Made by a program: the position numbers and the translations under genes
Part shown: piece by piece, positions 16,696 through 25,421 of the stretch
How positions within the stretch are numbered: position 1 is the stretch's first letter
Layout: the number at the start of each line of letters is the position of its first letter
The notes under the pieces: generated by a model
The model's input: the letters and a program-made list of their open reading frames with translations, nothing else
Told to the model about the DNA's origin: nothing
Database searches by the model: none
Assembly: GCA_024434115.1 (NCBI GenBank)
Contig: QMIT01000001.1
Span: 496,001 to 560,000 of the forward strand
From: Chloroflexota bacterium
Lineage (GTDB): Bacteria > Chloroflexota > Anaerolineae > Aggregatilineales > J027
Direction: 5' to 3'
DNA length: 64,000 nt

Positions 16696-18792
16696 ATGCA
16701 CCTCCGACGAGACTTTTTGCGCTCAGTAGAAGCGGGCATTATCGGACTCTTTCTCATTCAGGCTATTCGCTTTTTGTATGGAACGCTGTACGCCCATGTC
16801 AGTAGTGCCGACTTAGTGGGCAGGGTTGCCAATACCAGCCCTTTGCGTGATTTGCCGGGCTATATCACCCCCGGTGATGTACAGCGCGAAATTGCGGCGG
16901 TGGGGATTGCTCTGCTTTCACCATTGTTGGCATTGCTTCTAGCCCGTACCCGCTGGAGCATTCCCTTAGCGGTGGCCTTTTGTGTGGTCGGACGCAGTTT
17001 AGCATTGCAAGTCCCCGATTCAGCCCCACTTGCTGCTGCATTGGTGGTAGGGGCAGGCGTATTGTATCTGGCCCTGATTATCATTCGCCGTCCGGCCCAT
17101 TTCCCTTCGATGCTGCTGATTGGTTTTACATTCGACCAACTTATCCGCGCCGCATATGACAGTCGAGATGTGACATGGCTGCCCAATTTTGAAATTGCCA
17201 TCTTTGGGCAGAACATCACGATGGAGGTGCTTTATTTGGGGGCGGCTGTCGGAATGCTGCTGCTCAGTGGCTACACCACCTTCATCGAGATTGAAGTCAC
17301 TCGTTTGCCCGGTTATGAACCCGAAAAACGTGGACGGCTGACGGGGTGGGGCAGCTTGGCATTTGGCAGTTTTATGTTTCTGGAACTGACCTTGCTTGGA
17401 TTGGCAAATGCAGTCGCTCGGTGGTCGGAAGTCAGTTATGCCACCGCCGTTCCTTGGATGTTACTCGCCACCGCCGCCCCCCTGATTCCCTTTATCCGTG
17501 ACCTAGCTCGTAATTTTCTGGGTTCGTTTGATGGGACATGGCGCGGATGGATTTGGGCGCTGCTGTTGGGCTTCTTGTTGGTCATCGGCAACCGCTTTGA
17601 TGGCCCATTAGCTTTTGTGGTGTTGGTCGTGGCTCAATTTATCACCGGACTGACCCTCTGGTGGATGATATTACTGCGTGATGAAGATTCGCTGACCAAT
17701 CCGACCCCCATTTTGCTGCTGCTTTCGCTGGTCATGTTTGGGTTATTCAGCACAGGTGATTATTTCACCTATGACTATGCCTTTGTACGAGATTTTGCCG
17801 ATCCGTTCCAACAATTGGGGGATGTGCTGCGGGCTTTCCGCGAGATGGGGTTGCAACTGTTTCTATTTGCCGCGATTGTCTTGGCGATGCCGCTGATTTT
17901 GGAACGGCGCGTTATTCCTTGGCGAGGTGGTCGCACGGGGGAATCCTTTTTAAGTTTCATGCTGGTCATTGGCCTGACGATTGGTGGTTTCCAGATTTCC
18001 GCCGAACCTGCGGTGGTACGTCCCGACAATGTGGACTGTCTGCGGTTTGCCAGCCTCAATATCCACAGCGGCTATACCCTGCTGTTTGAAGAAAATTTGG
18101 AACTGGTCAAGCAAGCCATTTTGCGGAATGGTGCAGATGTCGTGCTGCTGCAAGAAGTAGATACTGGGCGTATGTCAAGCTATGGGGTGGATCAAGCGGA
18201 ATGGTTGGCGCGTGAACTGGGTATGGAAGCAGCCTATTTCCCCCAAGACGAATCGCTGCGAGGATTAGCCATTCTCAGTCGTATTCCCCTAAAAAACTTG
18301 GAGGGCGAAAAACTCACCAGCGAAAACGCACAGACGGGTGTGATGCACGTCGAATTGGAACTGGATACCGCGCCTTTCCATGTTTATAACGTTTGGTTGG
18401 GCTACCGCACGACGGATGCCAACGGTCAGCCTTTACCGGACAGCTTGCAAGATCAAAATCGCCAGACTGAAGAAATGCAGGAGATAATCGCCGCTAATCA
18501 TGGCCCGGCCTTTGCCGAACGCATTGTGTTGGGTGGGACGTTTAACTACGATATGGATTCACCCCTCTATCAAAAATGGGCCAATACCACATTTGTGGAT
18601 CCGTTTGTCGGATTGGCGGAAGAACGGCTAGATACGGTCTTTTTGGTGAATGGCGTCTCGGCGCGATTTGACTATCTGTGGCTGATGAATTTAACCCCGG
18701 CAGGCGTGGGGATTGACCAAGATTTGGTGACCTCTGACCATCGGCTTTCGGTGGTACAGGTCAGTCGGGCAGCAGGTCTGCAATGTCGTTAG
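16696..18792 (+). CDS. Polytopic membrane protein with C-terminal exo/endonuclease/phosphatase-like domain
   Basis: 698 residues. Residues about 1-440 contain roughly ten to twelve hydrophobic helices without a family I recognise. Residues about 445-695 are an EEP (exonuclease-endonuclease-phosphatase) domain: L-N-I-H-S-G, V-V-L-L-Q-E-V-D with the metal-binding Glu, I-L-S-R-I-P, and S-D-H-R-L-S-V near the end. The motif that should read G-D-F-N reads G613-G-T615-F-N617, so the usual Asp is Thr. With that change activity is uncertain. The C-terminal domain is probably extracytoplasmic, as in related membrane-fused EEP proteins. The last 32 nt overlap the 3' end of the convergent rnc. Confidence 0.8.
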   Translation: MHLRRDFLRSVEAGIIGLFLIQAIRFLYGTLYAHVSSADLVGRVANTSPLRDLPGYITPGDVQREIAAVGIALLSPLLALLLARTRWSIPLAVAFCVVGRSLALQVPDSAPLAAALVVGAGVLYLALIIIRRPAHFPSMLLIGFTFDQLIRAAYDSRDVTWLPNFEIAIFGQNITMEVLYLGAAVGMLLLSGYTTFIEIEVTRLPGYEPEKRGRLTGWGSLAFGSFMFLELTLLGLANAVARWSEVSYATAVPWMLLATAAPLIPFIRDLARNFLGSFDGTWRGWIWALLLGFLLVIGNRFDGPLAFVVLVVAQFITGLTLWWMILLRDEDSLTNPTPILLLLSLVMFGLFSTGDYFTYDYAFVRDFADPFQQLGDVLRAFREMGLQLFLFAAIVLAMPLILERRVIPWRGGRTGESFLSFMLVIGLTIGGFQISAEPAVVRPDNVDCLRFASLNIHSGYTLLFEENLELVKQAILRNGADVVLLQEVDTGRMSSYGVDQAEWLARELGMEAAYFPQDESLRGLAILSRIPLKNLEGEKLTSENAQTGVMHVELELDTAPFHVYNVWLGYRTTDANGQPLPDSLQDQNRQTEEMQEIIAANHGPAFAERIVLGGTFNYDMDSPLYQKWANTTFVDPFVGLAEERLDTVFLVNGVSARFDYLWLMNLTPAGVGIDQDLVTSDHRLSVVQVSRAAGLQCR

Positions 18793-19522
18793 AGGGTTGG
18801 GGCAAACCCAGTAGGGTGTAAATTTCACCGGACAGGGCCAGATTCATGGCTTGGCGGGCGGCATCTTGTTCGGCGGCTTGTTTGCTGCGTCCGTTGCCCC
18901 AACCCAGTGGCACATCGTTCAGCATCACCTCGATCACATACGAACGGTCATGTTCTGGCCCAATGCCTGTAATCGTGCGATAGACGGGCGTGAGATGCAG
19001 TTCGGATTGACTCCATTCTTGAAACAACGTCTTGGCGTCGGTGTCCGTCTTATTTCGGAGCATTTCGTCCAAGACGGGTTCAAACAGCGGAATCAGGAAA
19101 TTGCGGATGGTTTCGAGGCCTATGTCGGCAGAATCGAGATACATCGCGCCGACCACCGCCTCAAACGCATCACAGATGAGTGAGCGCCGTGTCCTGCCGC
19201 CTGAATCCACTTCTCCTTTTGCCATTTTGAGTATCTCGCCCAATTCGAGGATTTTGCCAAATTCGGCTAAAGTTTCGGTGCGAACCAGACCTGCCCGCAA
19301 ACGGGTCATATAGCCTTCGGAAAAACTCGGGAACCTGCTAAAGAGAAAGTGCCCTGCGATAAATCCAATCACCGAGTCGCCCAAAAATTCAAGACGCTCA
19401 TTATGCCCTAGCGCGTATTCAGGATTTTCATTCAGATAGGAACGATGGGTGAGGGCTTGTTCCAATAGGTCAAGGTTATGGAATTGATAGGCAAGGCGAT
19501 TTTGCAGCAGTTCGAGCATCAC
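18761..19522 (-). CDS. rnc: Ribonuclease III
   Basis: Double-strand-specific endoribonuclease for rRNA and mRNA processing. 253 residues. The RIII catalytic domain (about 1-150) carries the signature E-R-L-E-F-L-G-D-S and the second acidic cluster D-A-F-E-A-V-V-G-A. The double-stranded RNA-binding domain (about 165-235) has G-N-G-R-S-K-Q-A-A-E-Q-D-A-A. It starts M-M; either Met could be used. It lies downstream of the monooxygenase and SDR genes on the same strand, 76 nt after the SDR, and its 3' end overlaps the convergent membrane-EEP gene by 32 nt. Confidence 0.95.
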   Translation of the reverse strand: MMLELLQNRLAYQFHNLDLLEQALTHRSYLNENPEYALGHNERLEFLGDSVIGFIAGHFLFSRFPSFSEGYMTRLRAGLVRTETLAEFGKILELGEILKMAKGEVDSGGRTRRSLICDAFEAVVGAMYLDSADIGLETIRNFLIPLFEPVLDEMLRNKTDTDAKTLFQEWSQSELHLTPVYRTITGIGPEHDRSYVIEVMLNDVPLGWGNGRSKQAAEQDAARQAMNLALSGEIYTLLGLPQPSNDIADLLPD

Positions 19523-19598
19523 TAGACATCTCAGCCATGAGGTAACAGGAAATCACCGGGCTATTATAGCGATAGGGCAGTCTCAAAATACAGGGTGA

Positions 19599-20375
19599 TT
19601 AACGCCATAGCAATCGCATTAACAATGGCGCGGCGAAATGGAGATGGCGGGTGGCCCAATACATGCCACGTGTTTTGAGGATGGGGCTGGGCCAGATCAT
19701 AAACCGCCGTTTGTCCAAGCCTTTCAAAATCGCTTCTGCTACTTGTTCGGGGGTATGAACGATGCCAAAACGCCGGATGTATTTGGCCTGACGATTGGTT
19801 TCATCGAGCATCGGCGACCCCACAAATAGCGGATTTACTACGCCGACATGTACTCCTGTTCCAGCTAATTCGGTTCGTAATGCTTGTGCCAAATTCAACA
19901 CCCCTGCTTTGGCTGCTCCATAAGAATTGAATTCGGCGGTTCCCCAAAAGGCCGACCCCGATCCCAAAAATATCAATGACCCATGTGATTGTTTAAGATA
20001 GGGCAGGGCAGCATAGGCCACCGCCACCGCCCCAAATAAGTCAATCTCGATGGTACGCCGATGAGTGTCAATATCCAGCGATTCAAATGGGCCAGTCCGC
20101 AAAATTCCCGCTGAATGAATCACCCCATCCAGTCTGCCGACTTGCGAAATAGCTTCCGCAAATCCGGCTTGGACTGCATCAGGTTGTGCGACATCCACAA
20201 CTTTGAAATGGCACTGCAATTCTTGGGCGGTTTGTTCAAGTGCCCCTGCATTAAAATCCCACAGCACCAACACTGCGCCATGCTGTTTGAGCAAACGGGC
20301 TGTTGCTAACCCAATGCCGCTGGCTGCGCCTGTGATGAGATAATTTTTGCCGGAGAAGTTGATAGCTGCTGCCAT
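19599..20375 (-). CDS. Short-chain dehydrogenase/reductase
   Basis: 258 residues, classical SDR. The NAD(P)-binding G-A-A-S-G-I-G lies near residue 17, with H-S-A-G in place of N-N-A-G, a Ser in G-S-G-S-A and the catalytic Y-G-A-A-K. The acidic D in L-W-D-F after strand 2 favours NAD. The C-terminus has a hydrophobic, basic tail (H-L-H-F-A-A-P-L-L-M-R-L-L-W-R) that may touch the membrane. It starts 6 nt after the monooxygenase stop, so the two form an operon and may act on the same lipid or ketone substrate; that is inference. Confidence 0.88.
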   Translation of the reverse strand: MAAAINFSGKNYLITGAASGIGLATARLLKQHGAVLVLWDFNAGALEQTAQELQCHFKVVDVAQPDAVQAGFAEAISQVGRLDGVIHSAGILRTGPFESLDIDTHRRTIEIDLFGAVAVAYAALPYLKQSHGSLIFLGSGSAFWGTAEFNSYGAAKAGVLNLAQALRTELAGTGVHVGVVNPLFVGSPMLDETNRQAKYIRRFGIVHTPEQVAEAILKGLDKRRFMIWPSPILKTRGMYWATRHLHFAAPLLMRLLWR

Positions 20376-20381
20376 AGTGAC

Positions 20382-21503
20382 CTAGCCATTTAGATATTGT
20401 CGGACGATTCCTGCCAGACGCCGCGAATCCTGATTGGCTTCATACAGATGACCCCGCACACTTTCGGTATAGCCCATAAAATAGAAACCGGGCTGGGCCG
20501 TCGGTTGACCGGACGGAAAAGCTGGATAGCCACGTTCGTCTAACACATTGGGTACATCAATCAAATTGGGCAAACCTGTTTGAAAACCTGTTCCCGCTAT
20601 AATTACATCAAAATCCTCGGATGTGCCGTCCACATACACAACCCCCGTCGGCGTAAAACGTTCAATATCGGGCCGGATGTTGATTTTGCCACGTTTGAGT
20701 TCACCGACAAAACCGACATCAATAATCGGGACGCGATGCGCGGTAAACGGCTGCCACTCGGCGGGTTTCATGCCATATGGCCCTAAATTTCCCATCGCAA
20801 TTCTAGCGATCCAACTGCCCACTCGATCTGCAATTTTGGGTGGTAGGGGGTTCATCATAATGCCAAAAACCTGAACGGGCGTACCCATAAAATTACGTGG
20901 CACAACAGGTGGGTGAGTTCGAATGCTGTTGGCGACGTACCCCGCGCCTTGTTCAGCCAAATCACAGGCGATTTCCGAGCCGCTGTTGCCGCTGCCAATG
21001 ACCAAAACGCTCTGACCCGCAAAATCGCGTCCGGTTTTATAGTCAATCGAATGAATCAGCTTGCCTCCAAATTCGTTCCGGCCCGGCCAGTCGGGAATGT
21101 ACGGTTTGCCATAGTGTCCGGTAGAGACAATGACCACCTTACTTTGCCATGTATCACCATCGGTTTCAACTTCCCACTGACTATTGGGGGCGAGGAGGAT
21201 TTTTTTGACCGAGCAGCCGCCTTTAATATCCAAGTTAAATTTTCTGGCGTAATTTTGAAGATACTCGACAAACTGATCTTTGGGAACATAGGCGGGCAGG
21301 TTACGGGGTAGGGGGTCATGGGCAAGGCCAGAAAATCGCCGGACGCTGTGCAGATGCAACCGATCATAGCGCCGCTGCCATGTGCCGCCGACCACCGTAT
21401 CTTTGTCCAACAAGACAGGATTTAACCCCACGTGTTTTAGTGCCCCGCCTGTGGTTAACCCAGCCGGGCCTGCGCCAATAATGATAATATCTGTTTGTGG
21501 CAT
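20382..21503 (-). CDS. Flavin-containing monooxygenase-like oxidoreductase
   Basis: 373 residues. FAD-binding G-A-G-P-A-G is near the N-terminus, the FMO/Baeyer-Villiger fingerprint F-G-G-K-L-I-H-S-I-D-Y lies around residue 145, and the NADPH-binding G-S-G-N-S-G-S-E-I-A around 172. A-G-T-G-F-Q-T-G is the third conserved block. Group B flavin monooxygenases insert oxygen into ketones, amines or sulfides; the substrate is not readable. It is the first gene of a minus-strand pair with the SDR. A divergent promoter region (21504-21687) separates it from the PD40 gene. Confidence 0.88.
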   Translation of the reverse strand: MPQTDIIIIGAGPAGLTTGGALKHVGLNPVLLDKDTVVGGTWQRRYDRLHLHSVRRFSGLAHDPLPRNLPAYVPKDQFVEYLQNYARKFNLDIKGGCSVKKILLAPNSQWEVETDGDTWQSKVVIVSTGHYGKPYIPDWPGRNEFGGKLIHSIDYKTGRDFAGQSVLVIGSGNSGSEIACDLAEQGAGYVANSIRTHPPVVPRNFMGTPVQVFGIMMNPLPPKIADRVGSWIARIAMGNLGPYGMKPAEWQPFTAHRVPIIDVGFVGELKRGKINIRPDIERFTPTGVVYVDGTSEDFDVIIAGTGFQTGLPNLIDVPNVLDERGYPAFPSGQPTAQPGFYFMGYTESVRGHLYEANQDSRRLAGIVRQYLNG

Positions 21504-21602
21504 GGTTTAAACTCGACTCTCCACCCAAAATATAATTGTGGTGATTATGCCGAATCTTGCGCGGGGATGCTATCTATCTGTCAATTTTGTAACCAACACT
21601 GG

Positions 21603-21631
21603 TTGCCAGCGCTAACCTAATCCTGTACAAT
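21603..21631 (+). promoter_or_regulatory. Likely promoter of the PD40 protein gene
   Basis: TTGCCA (21603-21608) and TACAAT (21626-21631), 17-nt spacer, in the divergent region. Confidence 0.5.
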
Positions 21632-21687
21632 CCGAAATCTGAAGCTGATATTAATAGAATTCTGTGGAAGATAGGCGACGTTTTTTC

Positions 21688-23865
21688 ATGCTGGTACGTG
21701 GATTTCGCCTTACCGATAAATTGAGCAATGCCTTTCTAAAATTGGCGGTGTGGTTGGTCACTGGCTTTATGCAGCAGGTCACGGAACTGCGTGAGTCCGG
21801 GCAAACCACGATTGTCAATGTCTATAAGAGCCTCACGGGTGCAACCGAAGTGATGGTGCGGGGCAGCCGTAAGGTGTATGAAGCCACTGGCACACGTCAG
21901 CGTGGCCTGATGGTGCAGCGGGCGGCAATGGTCTCGGTTGACAAAGATAACAAAGTGACCGTCATTGAAGACCCGCTGATTACACAAAACCGCACTCTGA
22001 GTGTGTTTGCCGTCTTACTGATGGTTTCACTCATCGCAGTGGTCATCTGGTCAACCGGGCGCAACACCGATAATGGCAGCATCGGCAATACCCGTATCAT
22101 CAGCGGCCTTCCTCAGCAACCCGATCAACCGACAGCCGCCTTGTTGCCTTCTGCTACTCCGACCCTCACGCCTGTCCCACAGCCGCTCAATTGGCGTGGC
22201 ACGCTGGTGTTTTCGGTGCGAGAAAATGGGCAGGAGGATATTTTTGCTCTGCAACGGGGGAGCAGCCAGCCACTCCGCCTCACCAACCACCTCTCAGATG
22301 ACCGCGACCCAGCATGGAGTCCGGATGGGCGCACGGTGGCCTTTATCAGCCGACGCGATGGTCCATGGGACTTGTACACGCTGGATGTCATTACCAAGAA
22401 TGTGACCCGCCTAACGTTTACCCCCGGTTTCGAAGGCTCACCGACCTTTAGCCCGGATGGGGCGTTTATCGCCTACGAATCCTACCAAGACAACAATCTA
22501 AATATCTATATTGTGGCGGTGGATGGTTCGGGGGGCTGCCCGTGCCGCGTGACCAATAACGATGGGCCAGATTATGAACCCGACTGGATGCCCAACGTGG
22601 ACGGCAAAGGTGGGCGCTGGATTGCCTATACCAGTTGGCGGAATGGACAGCAGGATATTTATGCCATCAGCCTTGATAATCCATCCGATCAAGTCGCCAT
22701 CAATGTGACCAACACCCGCGATATTGACGAAAATTATGCTGCATGGAGTCCTGATGGGCGAGCGATTGCTTACAGCGGCGTTTTTGATGGCATTGAGGGG
22801 GCGTTTTATCGCCAAATTCAATGGAATGAAGATTTTTCCGGTGGCACATCCGGTCTTGAGATTTCGATTGGGCGTGGACGGATGCCAGCATGGAATCCGA
22901 TTGATGGCAGCAGCCTGTTTTATGTCGCCGCCCGTCGCAGCAACTACTGGCAAATCTTAGCCGCGCAAACAGGCAGTTTTGGCGGAGGCGGTGACCTCAC
23001 CCTGATTAATGGCGAGGTGTCCGATTTGGATTGGACACCTTATGAACCCGAATTTACAGGGCTGGAGGCAACCTATCCTCCATTATTTACCGAACGCGAA
23101 GAACGCAGTGCGGATGGGCTGTATGGCCTAGCTTCACTTTCCGGAGTGACGACGACGGATGCCTTTTTGAATACGCGGGTAGATGATTCGTTCAACGCGC
23201 TGCGGATTAAGATTTATGAGATTGCTGGTTGGGACGTATTGGCTACGTTAGATGACGCCTTCTGGCGCAATACACGCCGTCCCGAATCCAGCCAAGACCG
23301 CTATAGCTGGCACTATACGGGACGCGCTTTTTCATTGCAACGTGATCTAACTTCGCAAGGCGACCCAAGCCTTATGGTCGTCGTGCGCGAAAATCGTGAG
23401 GTCGGCACCTATTGGCGGGTTTTTGTACGGGTAGCTGACGAATACCAAAATGGCGTCTTGGGGGAACCATTGCGCTCGGTTCCTTGGGATTTTGAGTCGC
23501 GTACCAGCGGTGATCTGGATGCCTATGAAAATGGAGGGCGTTTGATGGCGACGGTCCCGGCTGGTTATTATGTTGATTTTACGCGACTAGCAGCAGATTA
23601 TGGATGGCATCCCGTCGAAGCAGGGCGCACATGGCGACAGAATTTTGCCGATATTCTATTCTGGGATTTCATCAAAACCGATGATTTAGAATGGGAGACG
23701 GCATTGGGTGAACTTTATACACCCATTGAAGTCGAGCAGTTCATTAATTTTCTAAGCGGTGGCCCATCCACGCAAGCGACGGCGATTCCTGTTGCAACAG
23801 AAGGTATACCGGAGACGTCTGAACCCGAACGCAGCCCAACGCCGCTGCCACCCGACGCTCAATGA
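21688..23865 (+). CDS. Membrane-anchored PD40 (TolB-like) beta-propeller protein
   Basis: 725 residues from the ATG at 21688; a GTG at 21664 in the same frame is possible, and neither has a good ribosome-binding site. An N-terminal cytoplasmic part of about 100 residues precedes one transmembrane helix (about 105-125: L-S-V-F-A-V-L-L-M-V-S-L-I-A-V-V-I-W). A Pro/Thr linker follows. Residues about 165-440 hold repeated PD40/WD40-like blades (D-P-A-W-S-P-D-G-R-T-V-A-F, S-P-T-F-S-P-D-G-A-F-I-A-Y, Y-A-A-W-S-P-D-G-R-A-I-A-Y). The remaining 280 residues are a folded extracytoplasmic domain I do not recognise, ending in a Pro/Thr-rich tail. It is first of three exported-protein genes on this strand. 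Confidence 0.82.
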   Translation: MLVRGFRLTDKLSNAFLKLAVWLVTGFMQQVTELRESGQTTIVNVYKSLTGATEVMVRGSRKVYEATGTRQRGLMVQRAAMVSVDKDNKVTVIEDPLITQNRTLSVFAVLLMVSLIAVVIWSTGRNTDNGSIGNTRIISGLPQQPDQPTAALLPSATPTLTPVPQPLNWRGTLVFSVRENGQEDIFALQRGSSQPLRLTNHLSDDRDPAWSPDGRTVAFISRRDGPWDLYTLDVITKNVTRLTFTPGFEGSPTFSPDGAFIAYESYQDNNLNIYIVAVDGSGGCPCRVTNNDGPDYEPDWMPNVDGKGGRWIAYTSWRNGQQDIYAISLDNPSDQVAINVTNTRDIDENYAAWSPDGRAIAYSGVFDGIEGAFYRQIQWNEDFSGGTSGLEISIGRGRMPAWNPIDGSSLFYVAARRSNYWQILAAQTGSFGGGGDLTLINGEVSDLDWTPYEPEFTGLEATYPPLFTEREERSADGLYGLASLSGVTTTDAFLNTRVDDSFNALRIKIYEIAGWDVLATLDDAFWRNTRRPESSQDRYSWHYTGRAFSLQRDLTSQGDPSLMVVVRENREVGTYWRVFVRVADEYQNGVLGEPLRSVPWDFESRTSGDLDAYENGGRLMATVPAGYYVDFTRLAADYGWHPVEAGRTWRQNFADILFWDFIKTDDLEWETALGELYTPIEVEQFINFLSGGPSTQATAIPVATEGIPETSEPERSPTPLPPDAQ

Positions 23866-23889
23866 TGATGCTTGTGGAATAGGATTCTT

Positions 23890-25212
23890 ATGGGGAAGCA
23901 GAACAAATCGTTTTTGCGGAGTGCTAATTTTCAGGGGCTGTTGGTCTTGTCGTTGGTGACGACCATCGGGGCGTTTGTCCTCATGAATAACGAAAAACCC
24001 CCGCAATATATCGTGCGGCCTGCGCAGGTTCAACCGACCCAGTCCGTTGCCCCTGAATGGCGAGCGGCACTCGAAAATGAGATTTTGAATCCGGCCACCG
24101 CCGAGCCAACCCAAGACATTCCCACACTTGAATATTTACCTCCGCCGACCATTCCCTTTGAGTTGCCTTCGACGGTAGAGGTATTTGATGTGCAAGATGT
24201 GGAAGCCAGCCCGTTTCCATCCAGCACACCCTATCCAACCCTAGAAATCCCGGCGACCCCGATTGAGTATCGTGGCGCAACGCCTGTCCCAAGCCCGGAA
24301 GGGATTGAACAGGATTTTTCGGATGCCACCGCCGTTGCTCAGTACGCACCACCGTTAGAGCAAGTCCCGCTGAGTCTACAGCCCAATGACCACTTTTATA
24401 TGATCCGCCCGGTGGATGCCAGCGCCAATAATGAACAGTTGTTTTATTACCCCTATGGTTCCGCCGGACAGGTGTTCCGAGTGCATCATGGGATAGATAT
24501 TCCCAATCCAATTGGCGAACGGGTAGTTGCAGCGCAAAGTGGGACAGTCGTATGGGCGTCCAGCACCGCGCAGGACGTGAAAGAAGGGGTGCTAGAAATA
24601 TATGTTGCCTATGGCAATGTGGTGGTCATCGAGCATGATTTCAGTATTGGCGGTAAACCTGTCTATTCGTTGTATGCCCATATGTCGGCGATTTTGGTGG
24701 ATAAAGGCCAGCGTGTCGAAATTGGGCAGGTCATTGGCCTAGTGGGGGACACAGGTTTTGTGACCGGGGCGCACGTTCATTTTGAGGTGCGGGTGGGTGT
24801 CAACAGTTATTGGGAAACGCGCAATCCGCTACTATGGATGGCCCCTTACATCAATCACGGGGTCGTGGCGGGTCGCGTGGTAGATGGTTCAGGCCGATTT
24901 GTAGATAATGCCATTATTCAGATTAATCGTGGTGGGCGGCGGGTAGATAGCACGACCTCCTATATCCAACCCAAACAGACGGATGTACGGCGCTGGCATG
25001 TGGTTTCTGATGACAATTGGCAAGAAAATTTTGTGTTGGGGGATGTGCCCGAAGGTGAATACCAGATTGTGGCGTTGGTAGGGCAACAACGATATACCCA
25101 AACGATTACGGTACGTGCCAGTATGGTCAATTTTATTGAATTTGCCGTTGGCCCTGCCGCCGCTGCTACGCCGATTCCGTTGGAAAGCGGGGAAGGTACA
25201 GAAGGCAACTGA
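23890..25212 (+). CDS. Membrane-anchored M23 peptidase with C-terminal carboxypeptidase-regulatory-like domain
   Basis: 440 residues from the ATG preceded by AGGA; a TTG six codons upstream is less likely. A signal anchor (about residues 12-32) is followed by about 120 residues of Pro/Thr-rich linker. The M23 (LytM-type) zinc peptidase domain spans about 190-315: H-H-G-I-D-I-P-N and H-V-H-F-E-V-R carry the zinc ligands, with Y-A-H-M-S before them. Residues 320-420 form a beta-sandwich like carboxypeptidase regulatory domains (G-R-V-V-D-G-S-G). Such enzymes cut peptidoglycan crossbridges or serve as scaffolds. All zinc ligands are present, so it may be active. It starts 24 nt after the PD40 gene. 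Confidence 0.88.
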   Translation: MGKQNKSFLRSANFQGLLVLSLVTTIGAFVLMNNEKPPQYIVRPAQVQPTQSVAPEWRAALENEILNPATAEPTQDIPTLEYLPPPTIPFELPSTVEVFDVQDVEASPFPSSTPYPTLEIPATPIEYRGATPVPSPEGIEQDFSDATAVAQYAPPLEQVPLSLQPNDHFYMIRPVDASANNEQLFYYPYGSAGQVFRVHHGIDIPNPIGERVVAAQSGTVVWASSTAQDVKEGVLEIYVAYGNVVVIEHDFSIGGKPVYSLYAHMSAILVDKGQRVEIGQVIGLVGDTGFVTGAHVHFEVRVGVNSYWETRNPLLWMAPYINHGVVAGRVVDGSGRFVDNAIIQINRGGRRVDSTTSYIQPKQTDVRRWHVVSDDNWQENFVLGDVPEGEYQIVALVGQQRYTQTITVRASMVNFIEFAVGPAAAATPIPLESGEGTEGN

Positions 25213-25421
25213 TGAGCCTGACGCGCCACCTACGAGTTTCCCGCGTTGATGTCAGGTTGAAAAAGGCATCATTGCTAACCCTGACTGCATTGGTTAGACT
25301 TGCCCCGGCAAAATTGGGGGCTGCTTATTGGTTCAGTCATCCAAAAATCGTTTTTAGGATGGGCAGTATGAAGATGATGTGTTGGTTGAGGCTGCCCTTT
25401 AATCAGGAGGAATAATGCGAT

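Noticed and set aside
25212..25415. 67-codon frame between the M23 and PPC genes
   Set aside because: No family features and composition unlike the neighbours; kept only as a low-interest finding.
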